DNA from: Pseudarthrobacter equi
GTDB lineage: Bacteria; Actinomycetota; Actinomycetes; Actinomycetales; Micrococcaceae
Direction of reading: 5' to 3'
Length of the DNA: 64,000 nucleotides
Assembly: GCF_900105535.1 (NCBI RefSeq)
Contig: NZ_LT629779.1
Location: forward strand, 372,001 to 436,000
Shown here: positions 50,823-58,835 of the stretch, piece after piece
Layout of the letters: each line of letters begins with the position of its first letter
Position numbering within the stretch: the stretch's first letter is position 1
Position numbers and translations under genes: made by a program
The notes under the pieces: generated by a model
What the model saw: the letters and a program-made list of their open reading frames with translations, nothing else
Databases searched by the model: none
What the model was told of the DNA's origin: nothing

Positions 50823-51023
50823 ATGAACTTTCCCCTGACCTTCACCGTGTCCGACCGCCAGAGCATGGACAGCCAACTGGACGCCGCCGTCTCAGTTGCC
50901 AAGAAGCATGCGATGGATTGCCGGCACGGCATCCTGGTAACCCGCCACGGAGTGGACAAGTTCACCGTGGCCCTCAGCGACGCCGTCCCCTTCGGCACCA
51001 CGCGGGAACACCAGGCCTGGTAG
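50823..51023 (+). CDS. conserved small hypothetical protein
   Basis: This 66-residue protein starts at ATG 50823 (MNFPLTFTVSDRQSMDSQLD) and contains ILVTRHGVDKFTVALSDAVP, ending TREHQAW. It has no signal peptide and no recognised motif. Similar short proteins are, from memory, common in Arthrobacter-type genomes, but I cannot name a family. An in-frame GTG/ATG further up (50772) gives a longer product without support. It is followed by two dispersed palindromic repeats and a strong terminator. The preceding 291-base gap back to the glycosyltransferase start carries no convincing gene. Confidence 0.6.
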   Translation: MNFPLTFTVSDRQSMDSQLDAAVSVAKKHAMDCRHGILVTRHGVDKFTVALSDAVPFGTTREHQAW

Positions 51024-51052
51024 GGCCCTTCCCCTGCACAGGCCGCCGGTCC

Positions 51053-51105
51053 GAAGCTTGTTCGCAGAACCCCGCCTTCAGGGTTCGGATCTGCGAAGTA
51101 GCTTC
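51053..51105. repeat. dispersed palindromic repeat, copy C
   Basis: GAAGCTTGTTCGCAGAACCC (from 51053) and AGGGTTCGGATCTGCGAAGTAGCTTC (to 51105) form an imperfect inverted repeat with a GCCTTC loop. Arms and loop match copies B and D. It is the first element after the gene at 50823, in the gap convergent with gabD. Confidence 0.8.
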
Positions 51106-51130
51106 TGATCCATCAGCTGGTGAGAGCAAC

Positions 51131-51177
51131 AAAAGCGCCTGCCGCCCCTTTCCGAAAGGGGTGGCAGGCGCTTTTTT
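51131..51177. terminator. strong bidirectional rho-independent terminator
   Basis: A long stem (AAAAGCGCCTGCC with GGCAGGCGCTTTT outside CCCCTTT/AAAGGGG) ends in a TTTTTT run on the plus strand and has AAAA on the other side. It lies between convergent genes and between two copies of the dispersed repeat. Confidence 0.85.
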
Positions 51178-51268
51178 GTTCGTGGCTGCGTTTCTGTTTT
51201 CGGCCGGGCCGGGCACGCATTCTGAAGTAACGCCCGACGGCGGAGTCCCGGCTGTGTGCGCGGTGGTC

Positions 51269-51323
51269 TGAAGCTTGTTCGCGGAACCCAGCCTTGAGGG
51301 TTCGGATCAGCGAACAAGCTTCT
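51269..51323. repeat. dispersed palindromic repeat, copy D
   Basis: TGAAGCTTGTTCGCGGAACCC and GGGTTCGGATCAGCGAACAAGCTTC pair with a GCCTTGA loop. The TGTTCGCGGA arm also matches copy A at 8605. It ends 19 bases before the gabD stop codon. Confidence 0.8.
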
Positions 51324-51341
51324 GATCCGCCAGGGACGGCG

Positions 51342-52838
51342 TTAGTGGGCGGTGTAGGGGTCGGCGATGCCGATGTATTGGGTGGTGGTGTATTCGGCGA
51401 TGCCTTCGGAGCCGCCTTCGCGGCCGAGGCCGGATTGTTTGACGCCGCCGAAGGGTGCTGCGGCGTTGGAGATGACGCCGGCGTTGAATCCGACCATGCC
51501 GAATTCGATCTGTTCGGCCACGCGCAGCAGCTTGTTGAAGTCGCGGCTGTAGAGGTAGGACGCGAGCCCGTACTCGGAGGCGTTGGCCTGCCGGATGGCG
51601 TCCTCTTCAGTGGTGAACGTGGTGACAGGGGCGACGGGACCGAAGATTTCCTCGCCGAGGATCGCGGCGTTGTTGGGGACGTTGGCGAGGACGGTGGGCT
51701 GGTAGAAGTAGCCTGGTCCGTCCACGGGAGCGCCGCCAGTGACCGCAACCGCCCCGGCGTCGACGGCGGCTCTGACTAAGGCGTGGACGTCGTCGCGGGC
51801 ACCGGAATCGATGAGCGGTCCGACCTTGGTGTCCGGGTGGGTGCCGCGTCCGGTGGTGAGGGCTGCCATGGCGGCGGCGAATTTGCGGGTGAATTCCTGG
51901 GCGACGGATTCGTGGACGAGGAAGCGGTTGGCGGCGGTGCAGGCTTCGCCCATGTTCCGCATTTTGGCGGCCATGGCCCCTTCGACGGCGGCGTCGAGGT
52001 CGGCGTCGTCGAAGACGATGAAGGGGGCGTTTCCGCCGAGTTCCATTGAGGTGCGGAGCACGTTCTGCGCGGCGTCCGCTATCAGTCGCTTGCCTACGGG
52101 GGTGGAGCCGGTGAAGGAGATCTTCCGCAGGCGGGAGTCTTTGAGCAGGGGTCCGGAGATTCCTGCGGCGGAGGAGGAGGCGACGACGTTGAGTACTCCG
52201 GCGGGCAGGCCGGCGTCGAGCATGGTCTGGGCGAAGTACTGGGCCGTGAGGGGGGTTAGCTTCGCGGGTTTGAGGACCATGGTGCAGCCGGCGGCGACGG
52301 CGGGGGCTACTTTGCGGGTGGCCATGGCGAGGGGGAAGTTCCAGGGCGTGATGAGCAGGCAGGGTCCGACGGGTTTGTGCTGGACGAGGATCTTGTTCTT
52401 GCCCTCGGGGGTGGTGAGGTAGCGGCCGTAGTCGCGGACGGTTTCCTCGGAGAACCAGCGGAGGAACTCGGCGCCATAGGTGACTTCGCCGCGTGCTTCG
52501 GCCAGCGGCTTGCCCATTTCCAGGGTCATCAGGAGGGCGAAGTCGTCGGCGCGTTCGGTGACCAGGTCAAAGGCGCGGCGGAGGATGTCGGCCCGTGCCC
52601 GGGGTGCGGTGCGGGCCCAGGCGGCCTGGGCGGCGTCGGCTGCGTCCAGCGCGGCGACCGCGTCTGCGCCGGTGGCGGAGGCGAGCGTGACGAGGACCTC
52701 GCCGGTGGCGGGATCGTGCACGTCGAACGTGCCGCCGTCGGACGCATCCCGCCACTCACCGTTGATCAACAGGCCGGTGGGCACCGAGGCAAGCAGGGAT
52801 ATTTCGCGGTCGATGGTCAAAGTCGTGGTATTAGCCAT
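51342..52838 (-). CDS. gabD: succinate-semialdehyde dehydrogenase
   Basis: This 498-residue NAD(P)-dependent aldehyde dehydrogenase has the GabD pattern: NGEWRDASDGGTFDVHDPAT, the cofactor segment ITPWNFPLAMATRKVAPAVA, the general base ELGGNAPFIV and the catalytic Cys in GEACTAANRF. It ends with PFGGVKQSGLGREGGSEGIA. It oxidises succinate semialdehyde to succinate, the last step of 4-aminobutyrate and several ring-degradation routes. It is the last gene of the minus-strand arm of the catabolic island. It could also serve putrescine breakdown, which gives 4-aminobutyrate. Confidence 0.9.
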   Translation of the reverse strand: MANTTTLTIDREISLLASVPTGLLINGEWRDASDGGTFDVHDPATGEVLVTLASATGADAVAALDAADAAQAAWARTAPRARADILRRAFDLVTERADDFALLMTLEMGKPLAEARGEVTYGAEFLRWFSEETVRDYGRYLTTPEGKNKILVQHKPVGPCLLITPWNFPLAMATRKVAPAVAAGCTMVLKPAKLTPLTAQYFAQTMLDAGLPAGVLNVVASSSAAGISGPLLKDSRLRKISFTGSTPVGKRLIADAAQNVLRTSMELGGNAPFIVFDDADLDAAVEGAMAAKMRNMGEACTAANRFLVHESVAQEFTRKFAAAMAALTTGRGTHPDTKVGPLIDSGARDDVHALVRAAVDAGAVAVTGGAPVDGPGYFYQPTVLANVPNNAAILGEEIFGPVAPVTTFTTEEDAIRQANASEYGLASYLYSRDFNKLLRVAEQIEFGMVGFNAGVISNAAAPFGGVKQSGLGREGGSEGIAEYTTTQYIGIADPYTAH

Positions 52839-52953
52839 ATCGGCTCCTTAGGATGCGTAGCTCAGTGCCTCAGGGCTCACGGCCCTGGATTTACGGGGGG
52901 CGGGGACGGGGAGGGTGGGAAGTGCTCACTTCGTGCTCCGGGTGTTGCGGGTT

Positions 52954-53535
52954 TCACGGGCGAGATGAGTGCTGACGCACTTTCCGGCCAGCGAACTGGT
53001 CGCTGGTCACCACTTCACACATGGGAGAGAGGAGTTCCAGCAGCGCCAGCGTCTGTTGCTGGGCTTGATCGCTGACAGCGGCACAGGCGTCGGAAATTAT
53101 GGTGACAAACCGTCCGGCGTCCACCGCGCCAAGCGCGGTGGACAGGACACAGCAGTCGGTGGCTACCCCGGTCAGGACGATTTCTGCCCCTTCCGGGATG
53201 AGGGCTGCCAGCTGTGGTCCCCATTTGGAAAACGTCGGAGCGTCGAGGACCGTTGCCGTGCCTGAGACATCCATGGTGATGTCCCAGGCGCTGGAATCGG
53301 CTGGATATCGCATCTCGTCCCAGCGCTGATAGTAGGCCGCCCAGGCTCCGTGTTCGGTCTCATCGCGGACGAAGCGGGTGAAAACGGTGCTGCCTTCGAA
53401 TTCCTGGTGAAGGCGTTCGATGACGGGGACGATCTCGTCGTAGCGGGGAACCTGCCATTGCCCCTCGTCCTGGAAGGCTCGCTGCATGTCGATGACGACG
53501 AGTGTGGCAGCACCGGGGCGAGGGGCGCCGATCAC
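52954..53535 (-). CDS. isochorismatase-like cysteine hydrolase
   Basis: This 193-residue protein belongs to the isochorismatase-like cysteine hydrolase family (nicotinamidase, RutB, maleamate amidohydrolase types). Asp is in VVIDMQRAFQ, Lys in FSKWGPQLAAL and the catalytic Cys in TGVATDCCVLSTA. The chain has an uncommon double Cys. Such enzymes hydrolyse carbamates or amides. It overlaps the NCS1 permease start by four bases, so transport and hydrolysis are coupled. The substrate is likely an amide or carbamate from ring opening, which is inference. Confidence 0.87.
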   Translation of the reverse strand: MIGAPRPGAATLVVIDMQRAFQDEGQWQVPRYDEIVPVIERLHQEFEGSTVFTRFVRDETEHGAWAAYYQRWDEMRYPADSSAWDITMDVSGTATVLDAPTFSKWGPQLAALIPEGAEIVLTGVATDCCVLSTALGAVDAGRFVTIISDACAAVSDQAQQQTLALLELLSPMCEVVTSDQFAGRKVRQHSSRP

Positions 53536-54962
53536 AGGGTTTGTCCGGCAGGGGTGCGGTCCAGCGTTGCGTGGCCGGAGAGGCGCTGGCGCCTGTGGGT
53601 GGCGAAGTAGACGGCGGCCGCGACGGCTGCTCCGACGTAGTAGGAGAGGTCACCGATCTGTGGGAAGGCTGCCGCGATGGGACCGGTGTAGATGGAGGAC
53701 ATCCAAAACGGAGAGGACAGGATTACGCCGGCAGCCCAGGCCACGAAGCCCCATTCGAATTTCCGGGACTTGTCAAAGAGTTCGCGCAGGCCGCGCTCGG
53801 TGCGGCGGCCGCCGAACAGGTAGTCGCACACCAGGACGGCGACATAGGGCGCGATCCAGTAGGCGGTCAGGTTCAGGAAGGCAGTGAAGCCCTCGTTGAA
53901 TCCTGTCTGTCCCCACTGCGCCACGAGGTAGGAGGCCATGCAGATGAAGATGACCGCCGTGTGGCGCTTCACCGGAACACCCATCGTCTGGATCGAGATC
54001 GCACCCCCATAGACGTTGAGGAAGTTCTGGGTGAATGAGGACAATGCAACCACCCCGAGGCCGACGGCGGCCCAGGGGCCCATGAGTTCCTTCAAGGCGC
54101 CAATGCTGTCGGATGCCGTCGTCGTGGTTCCCAAAAGGGTGCCGAGAATACCCATCCAGACGAGTGTGATGAAGTTCCCGAGCATGGTGGCCCAGCCGGC
54201 ACCGCGGCGGTTTCCCGGAGTGTTGGGGAGGTACCTGGAGTAGTCGGAGGCGAAAGGCATCCACGCGACGATGAATGAGAAGAACCAGCCGAAGAAGATG
54301 ATCCAACCACCTACCCCGTCAAAGCCCTTCGCTGCTGGATTAAAGTCGCTCTCAATGCGTCCGTTGGCCGCTGCGACGATGGTGATGAAGATGAAACCGA
54401 TCACCAGGACAAAGGAAAGAATCCGCTGCAGGAAATGGATCAGGTTGTAACCAATGACAGCCACACCAAGCTGGATGCCCATGAGGATCAGCGATGAAAG
54501 CCAGAAAGGAATGTCAGTGAGCAGGGCGATTGCTTGGCCTCCGAGGATGACCGTGACCGCTGCCCATCCGATTCCAGCGAAGACGTTCACGTACGCCACC
54601 GGAAACAGGTTGCCGATGAATCCAAGCGGGCCACGGCCTTGCATCTGCTGCGGGACTCCCAGGCGGACTCCCATCTGGGACAGGTAGCCCATTCCTGCCG
54701 AAGACGTCACCCCGGCGAGGACGATGGCTAGGGCCGCGGCCCAGAAGGGGAGCCCGAAGTAGGTGGCGCTAAACCCCAGGACCACGATGGGGAAGTTCAT
54801 TCCGGCGGCGAACCAGAGGAAGAACTGGGAGCGTGGTTTTCCGTGTCGTTCAACGTCGGGAATGTGTTCGATGCCGTAGGGCTCGATTTTGGTGAGGCTG
54901 TTGCGGTATCCGCGGTCTTCCGCGACGCTGTTTTCGTCAGCGCGAAGGGTGTCAGGGCTCAT
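53532..54962 (-). CDS. NCS1 family permease (nucleobase/hydantoin type)
   Basis: This 476-residue membrane protein of about twelve helices matches the nucleobase:cation symporter-1 family: the N-terminal region ends in FFLWFAAGMNFPIVVLGFSA, then GVPQQMQGRGPLGFIGNLFP, WMPFASDYSRYLP, and the repeat-type QNFLNVYGGAISIQTMG. Members import purines, pyrimidines, hydantoins, allantoin or thiamine precursors. This gives the best clue to the pathway: the imported compound is probably an N-heterocycle. It lies between the flavin reductase fusion and the isochorismatase-like gene, in one operon. Confidence 0.88.
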   Translation of the reverse strand: MSPDTLRADENSVAEDRGYRNSLTKIEPYGIEHIPDVERHGKPRSQFFLWFAAGMNFPIVVLGFSATYFGLPFWAAALAIVLAGVTSSAGMGYLSQMGVRLGVPQQMQGRGPLGFIGNLFPVAYVNVFAGIGWAAVTVILGGQAIALLTDIPFWLSSLILMGIQLGVAVIGYNLIHFLQRILSFVLVIGFIFITIVAAANGRIESDFNPAAKGFDGVGGWIIFFGWFFSFIVAWMPFASDYSRYLPNTPGNRRGAGWATMLGNFITLVWMGILGTLLGTTTTASDSIGALKELMGPWAAVGLGVVALSSFTQNFLNVYGGAISIQTMGVPVKRHTAVIFICMASYLVAQWGQTGFNEGFTAFLNLTAYWIAPYVAVLVCDYLFGGRRTERGLRELFDKSRKFEWGFVAWAAGVILSSPFWMSSIYTGPIAAAFPQIGDLSYYVGAAVAAAVYFATHRRQRLSGHATLDRTPAGQTL

Positions 54963-54981
54963 CTTGTGTCCTAATGTGGAA

Positions 54982-55000
54982 AGCGCACCTTCGGTGCGCT
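54982..55000. terminator. short hairpin between NCS1 and flavin reductase genes
   Basis: AGCGCACC and GGTGCGCT pair perfectly around TTC. It lies in the 102-base gap before the NCS1 start. It may weaken or process the transcript; no T-run follows. Confidence 0.4.
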
Positions 55001-55064
55001 GCTTGCGAGCAGGGAGTGTCGGTGCGGCTGGTGCCTGTCGGAGGGTGGTCAGCCGCGCCGGCCT

Positions 55065-56015
55065 TTAGAGTTCGGCCAGTTCAGCGCCGTCGAAGAACCT
55101 TCCGGCCTTGTAGACCATGGGATCCACGTCCGCCACTTCGGCGTGCCGGACCCGGCCGACGAAGATGGTGTGGGTCTTGGCCTGGAAGCGTTCCTTGATT
55201 TCCGCTTCGAGGGACGCCGCGGACCCGTCGATGAGCGGCACGCCGTTGGGGCCGGTATGCCATTCCAGATCAGCGAACTTGTCCGGGGTTTTGGACGCAA
55301 AGATCTGAACGGTTCCCAGCTGGTCGTTGCTGAGAATGTTGATCCCGAAGTGGGATGACTGGAACAGGGCGGGGTAGGTGGAGGACGTCTTTTGGACGCA
55401 GACCAGGACGAGGGGCGGGTCCAGGGAAATCGAGGCATAGGAATTGGCGGCAAGTCCCCTGGGGGTGCCCTCTTCGTCAACGGTGGTCACCACGGTAACG
55501 CCGGTGATGAACTGCCGGTTGAACCCCTTCATGATGTCCAGCGGCAGGTTGCCGGACAGGTTGTCGACGACGACGTCGGGGGTACCGTCCTCGAAGGCGG
55601 AGCTGAGGGACGGGATGCCCACGTGGGCCAGGAGTTCGACGGCGTCCCAAGTCACCTGCTCGTGGGCGATGCGCCCGTCACGGAGGGTGAGGGCGTTTGA
55701 TCCGCGGGTTTCCACGACGCGTCCTGTGGGCGGGACGCCCCGGAGCGGCTGGGTGAAGGTCCCGGTGGACTTCCAGAAGATCGCCATGTCATCGCCACTG
55801 GCGATGACCTTCTCGATGCGGGTGGTCAGGTCCGGGAAGGCGGCCCGGACATCGAGGATTTCCTGCTGCAGTTCCTTTAGGCCGGACACCTTCCTGGTGC
55901 CGGTGCTTTCGCGCTGGTAGTCGGGGGTGACGATGGCGTCGAATGCGGTGACGTCGCCCTCGTCCCACGCTGCTGTCCAGGCGGCCGTTACAGAGTCGTT
56001 GATTGTCTGTTGCAT
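55065..56015 (-). CDS. SnoaL-like domain fused to flavin reductase
   Basis: This 316-residue protein is a fusion. Residues 1-135 are a SnoaL/ester-cyclase NTF2-like domain (TAAWTAAWDEGDVTAFDAIV, FPDLTTRIEKVIASGDDMAI, GTFTQPLRGVPPTGRVVE). Residues 160-316 are a flavin-reductase-like FMN-binding domain (FITGVTVVTTVDEEGTPRGL, ANSYASISLDPPLVLVC, FGINILSNDQLGTVQIF). The second half would supply reduced flavin to the monooxygenase encoded at 60583. The first may act on a ring or lactone intermediate. It leads the minus-strand operon divergent from the GntR gene. The combination in one chain is unusual. Confidence 0.88.
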   Translation of the reverse strand: MQQTINDSVTAAWTAAWDEGDVTAFDAIVTPDYQRESTGTRKVSGLKELQQEILDVRAAFPDLTTRIEKVIASGDDMAIFWKSTGTFTQPLRGVPPTGRVVETRGSNALTLRDGRIAHEQVTWDAVELLAHVGIPSLSSAFEDGTPDVVVDNLSGNLPLDIMKGFNRQFITGVTVVTTVDEEGTPRGLAANSYASISLDPPLVLVCVQKTSSTYPALFQSSHFGINILSNDQLGTVQIFASKTPDKFADLEWHTGPNGVPLIDGSAASLEAEIKERFQAKTHTIFVGRVRHAEVADVDPMVYKAGRFFDGAELAEL

Positions 56016-56054
56016 GCCACAACGGTAGGACGGAGTGTGATCTGCGTCAATACT

Positions 56055-56076
56055 TATCTAGAAAGTCAGCTAGATA
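56055..56076. promoter_or_regulatory. TATCTAG inverted repeat in divergent region
   Basis: TATCTAG (56055-56061) and CTAGATA (56070-56076) form a perfect inverted repeat with an eight-base spacer, upstream of a plausible minus-strand promoter (TTGACG, 17-base gap, TACCGT) for the flavin reductase gene. It may be an operator. Confidence 0.45.
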
Positions 56077-56089
56077 TAAGGAAACGCGA

Positions 56090-56139
56090 TTGACCCTTGA
56101 CGGCTTTCTTGTATGCAACGTAGGTTTGATGCATGCAAG
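56090..56139 (+). promoter_or_regulatory. gntR promoter with operator over the start codon
   Basis: TTGACC (56090-56095) and TATGCA (56112-56117) with a 16-base spacer form a sigma-70-type promoter. CTTGTATGCA (56108-56117) and TGCATGCAAG (56130-56139) are inverted arms (nine of ten bases), covering the -10 and the ATG at 56133. It suits autorepression by the GntR protein. Confidence 0.55.
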
Positions 56140-56828
56140 AAGTCATCCAGTTGCGGAAAGCCGCACAGACGTCCGCCAGCCAGGTCAGCCTTCTGGACAA
56201 GCTGCGGAAGTTGGTCCTCAGCGGTGAGTACCCGCCCGGGGCTCCGCTGCCGGAACTGTTCCTGGCCGAGGAATTCGACGTGAGCCGGACCCCGGTACGC
56301 GAAGCCCTGAAGCAGCTGGAAAATGAGGGCCTTGTGGAAATCCGGCCCAAAGTGGGAACCTTCGTCCGGATTCCCACACGGCGCGAAATCGTTGAACTCT
56401 TCCAGCTGAAGGAGAGCCTCGAGGGCCTGGCCGCCAGCCTCCTCGCCGGGCGCGGCCCGGTACCGGAGATGGACATCCTCAAGCGCAACATCGAGGAGTC
56501 CGAGCGGGCGGAACGGAACGCGGACAGCGTTAAGTACGCGGAGCTTGTCCACGAGTTCCACTGGACCATCGTCCGGGGCTCGGACAACTCCAAGCTCGTG
56601 GAGCACTACGGGCGCCTCATGAACCAGCTTGCCTACCACCGGATCGTGCTCAAGACCGTTGAGCGTCCCGCCCGCATGCGTGCCTCCATCAGGGAGCACC
56701 AGTCGGTGATCGACGCACTCCTGGAAAAGGATCCGGTGGGCGCCGAGCTCGCCATGCGCGGCCATGTCAATGCTTCCAGCCTCGCCGCGGCACGGGGCAC
56801 GGACGCCGGCACACCAACAGATGCTTAG
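56133..56828 (+). CDS. GntR family regulator, FCD type
   Basis: This 231-residue regulator has an N-terminal GntR winged helix (LLDKLRKLVLSGEYPPGAPL, EEFDVSRTPVREALKQLENE, GLVEIRPKVGTFVRIP) and a C-terminal FCD domain (FQLKESLEGLAASLLAGR, HEFHWTIVRGSDNSKLVEHY, ASIREHQSVIDALLEKDP with metal-type His/Asp). It sits at the centre of the catabolic island between the two divergent operons and is probably their repressor, released by a pathway intermediate. Confidence 0.9.
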   Translation: MQEVIQLRKAAQTSASQVSLLDKLRKLVLSGEYPPGAPLPELFLAEEFDVSRTPVREALKQLENEGLVEIRPKVGTFVRIPTRREIVELFQLKESLEGLAASLLAGRGPVPEMDILKRNIEESERAERNADSVKYAELVHEFHWTIVRGSDNSKLVEHYGRLMNQLAYHRIVLKTVERPARMRASIREHQSVIDALLEKDPVGAELAMRGHVNASSLAAARGTDAGTPTDA

Positions 56829-56881
56829 TGACCGAGAGGAACCCCATGACCGCCATTAGCTCCCCGAAGAAGGGTTGAACT

Positions 56882-57547
56882 GTGCCTGAAACCGCTTTGT
56901 CCCCGGTCGCTGAGGGAACCAGCGCCGCATCAACAGTGGAAGAACTCGCCAGGGAACTCGGTGTCCGCAAGGTCACCGTGCTGACCGAAGAGATCCTGCG
57001 GGACGGCTCCGGCGCCCTGCCCACCAGTGTGACCAGGGCTGCCGCTGCCGCCATTGTCCGCAACCCGTGGACCGGATCCGCTGTCTCTACCGACCTTGCA
57101 CCCGAAACCGAACGCCTCGCTCCCGTGCTCGCCAAAATCCTCACGGACCGTCTTACGGCTGCCCTGGGCGGAGCCGGCGAGATCGAGGCGTTCGGCAAGT
57201 CCGCCGTCGTGGGCCTCAAGGGCGAGGTGGAACACGCCGCAGCGCTGATCCACACCCCGTTCTTCGGCAACCTTGTCCGCGAATTCCTCGAAGGCACCTC
57301 AATCCTGTCCTTCTCGGACGACCGCGCCGAACCGGGTACCACCATCGCCGTGCCGATGTGGCACAAGGAAGCCGCTTCCACCCGCAGCCACTACCAAACC
57401 CTGACACTGAGCCTGAGCGATGCGCCGCACCCCAACGAAATAGTCGTGGTGGCCGCGGCCTCCACGGGTTCGCGTCCGCATCCCCGCATCGGTGACCGCA
57501 CCACCGATCGCCCCGTAACCGCCGAAATCCTGGAGGGAATCCTGTAA
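56882..57547 (+). CDS. PF06684 'amino acid synthesis' family protein, first copy
   Basis: This 221-residue protein belongs to the family annotated 'amino acid synthesis' (PF06684, formerly DUF1185): VRKVTVLTEEILRDGSGALP, RAAAAAIVRNPWTG, GGAGEIEAFGKSAVVGLKGE, VEHAAALIHTPFFGNLVREF, and MWHKEAASTRSHYQTLTLSL. GTG 56882 has AGAAGGG before it. Structures of the family exist, from memory, but the reaction is not established as far as I know. An N-terminal extension of about 25 residues precedes the core. It overlaps the second copy by one base. Confidence 0.85.
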   Translation: MPETALSPVAEGTSAASTVEELARELGVRKVTVLTEEILRDGSGALPTSVTRAAAAAIVRNPWTGSAVSTDLAPETERLAPVLAKILTDRLTAALGGAGEIEAFGKSAVVGLKGEVEHAAALIHTPFFGNLVREFLEGTSILSFSDDRAEPGTTIAVPMWHKEAASTRSHYQTLTLSLSDAPHPNEIVVVAAASTGSRPHPRIGDRTTDRPVTAEILEGIL

Positions 57548-58098
57548 TGAAGATCCGCAAAATCGTCACCCTGTCCGAAGAAATCCTTACCGAGGGCGGA
57601 CGTCCCGTGACCCCCGCCGCCCGCGTGGCCATCGCCGTCGCCGTCGTGGAAAACCCGTGGGCCGGGCAGGGATTCGTCGAGGACCTCACCGCGGGCATCG
57701 ATGCCACCGCGTCGGACCTCGGCGCCCTCCTCACCCCCAAGGTCATCGAGGCGCTCGGAGCGCCCGTGGAGGCCTACGGCAAGGCAGCCATCGTTGGCAT
57801 CGAAGGCGAGGTTGAGCACGGCTCGGCACTGATCCACACGCTCAAGTTCGGCGACCACTACCGCAAGGCCGCTTCCGCCACCACGCTGCTGCCCGCCGTC
57901 GAGAAGCGTGCCCCCGCAGGCACCGTCTTCGACATTCCGATGAAGCACATCACTGACGCAACCATCCGCTCGCACCACCAGAGCGTCGAGGTCAGGTTGG
58001 CCGACGCGCCCCACCCCGACGAAATCCTCATCGCGCTGGCTGCCTCCGCGCAGGGCCGGCCGCAGGAGCGACTGGCACCGCTGTCCACGGAGCAATGA
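57547..58098 (+). CDS. PF06684 'amino acid synthesis' family protein, second copy
   Basis: This 183-residue paralogue has the same blocks (MKIRKIVTLSEEILTEGG, AIAVAVVENPWAGQGF, EAYGKAAIVGIEGEVEHGSA, IHTLKFGDHYRKA and MKHITDATIRSHHQSVEV). It starts at an ATG overlapping the previous stop (TAATG) and ends in an ATGA overlap with the hydrolase. The pair may form a heteromer. The conserved blocks with His and Glu (VEHGSALIH) suggest an active or binding site. Function is unknown. Confidence 0.85.
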   Translation: MKIRKIVTLSEEILTEGGRPVTPAARVAIAVAVVENPWAGQGFVEDLTAGIDATASDLGALLTPKVIEALGAPVEAYGKAAIVGIEGEVEHGSALIHTLKFGDHYRKAASATTLLPAVEKRAPAGTVFDIPMKHITDATIRSHHQSVEVRLADAPHPDEILIALAASAQGRPQERLAPLSTEQ

Positions 58099-58835
58099 GC
58101 CACGTGCCCGAGACTCCCGTTGCCCTCCTGCACGGCGTCGGCCTCGACGCCGGCATGTGGGAGCCGGTCCGGGACGCCCTCAAACGTGACTCCGTGGCCC
58201 TTGACCTGCCGGGCCACGGGCAGCAGCCGGCCCTCACAGCACCCACATCACTGGCCGAACTGGCCGAGGACGTGCTGGCACGCCTCCCGCAGCAAAGCCA
58301 CCTCGTGGGGTTCTCGCTCGGGGCACTGATTGCGCAGTACATCGCCAGGTTCCACCCCGACCGGGTGGCGACCCTGACCTGCGTGAACTCGGTGTGCCGG
58401 CGCACGGAGGAGGAATCCCGGGCCGTGATGGCCCGGCTGGCCTCCGCGGAGGATGACTTCCCGGCCACCGTTGAGGCGTCCATTGACCGCTGGTACACCG
58501 GGACGTCCGTTCCCAAAAGCGTCGTGGAGGCGACGCGGCGCACCCTGGCGGGGAACGACATCGGCTCCTTCGTTCACGCCTACCGCGTCTTCGCCACCGG
58601 GGACGCGATCATCGGACCGGAGCTCGGCAGCATCAGCGTCCCCACCCTCGCGGTCACCGGTGAACTGGACCCCGGATCGACGCCGGACATGACGCACCGC
58701 CTCACCGAAGCAATCCCCGGTGCCAAGAGCCTCGTGGTACCGGGCGCACGTCACATGCTGCCGGTCCAGGACGCCGACGTCCTGGCCGGGGCCATCAACG
58801 ACTTCATCCAAGAATCCGAAGGAGAACGGACATGA
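58095..58835 (+). CDS. alpha/beta hydrolase
   Basis: This 246-residue protein has the fold start PVALLHGVGLDAGMWEPVRD, a nucleophile elbow GFSLGA (Ser in HLVGFSLGALIAQYI), an Asp in GELDPGSTPD and His in VPGARHMLPVQD. It resembles enol-lactonases and RutD-like aminoacrylate hydrolases. It overlaps both neighbours by four bases. It could hydrolyse an amide, lactone or ring-opened intermediate. The exact reaction is not determined. Confidence 0.87.
   Translation: MSHVPETPVALLHGVGLDAGMWEPVRDALKRDSVALDLPGHGQQPALTAPTSLAELAEDVLARLPQQSHLVGFSLGALIAQYIARFHPDRVATLTCVNSVCRRTEEESRAVMARLASAEDDFPATVEASIDRWYTGTSVPKSVVEATRRTLAGNDIGSFVHAYRVFATGDAIIGPELGSISVPTLAVTGELDPGSTPDMTHRLTEAIPGAKSLVVPGARHMLPVQDADVLAGAINDFIQESEGERT

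Noticed and set aside
52954-58835. Assignment as the nicotinate maleamate pathway (NicD alpha/beta hydrolase and NicF isochorismatase-like)
   Set aside because: No 2,5-dihydroxypyridine dioxygenase or maleate isomerase is present, and the LLM monooxygenase and aldehyde dehydrogenases do not belong to that route.
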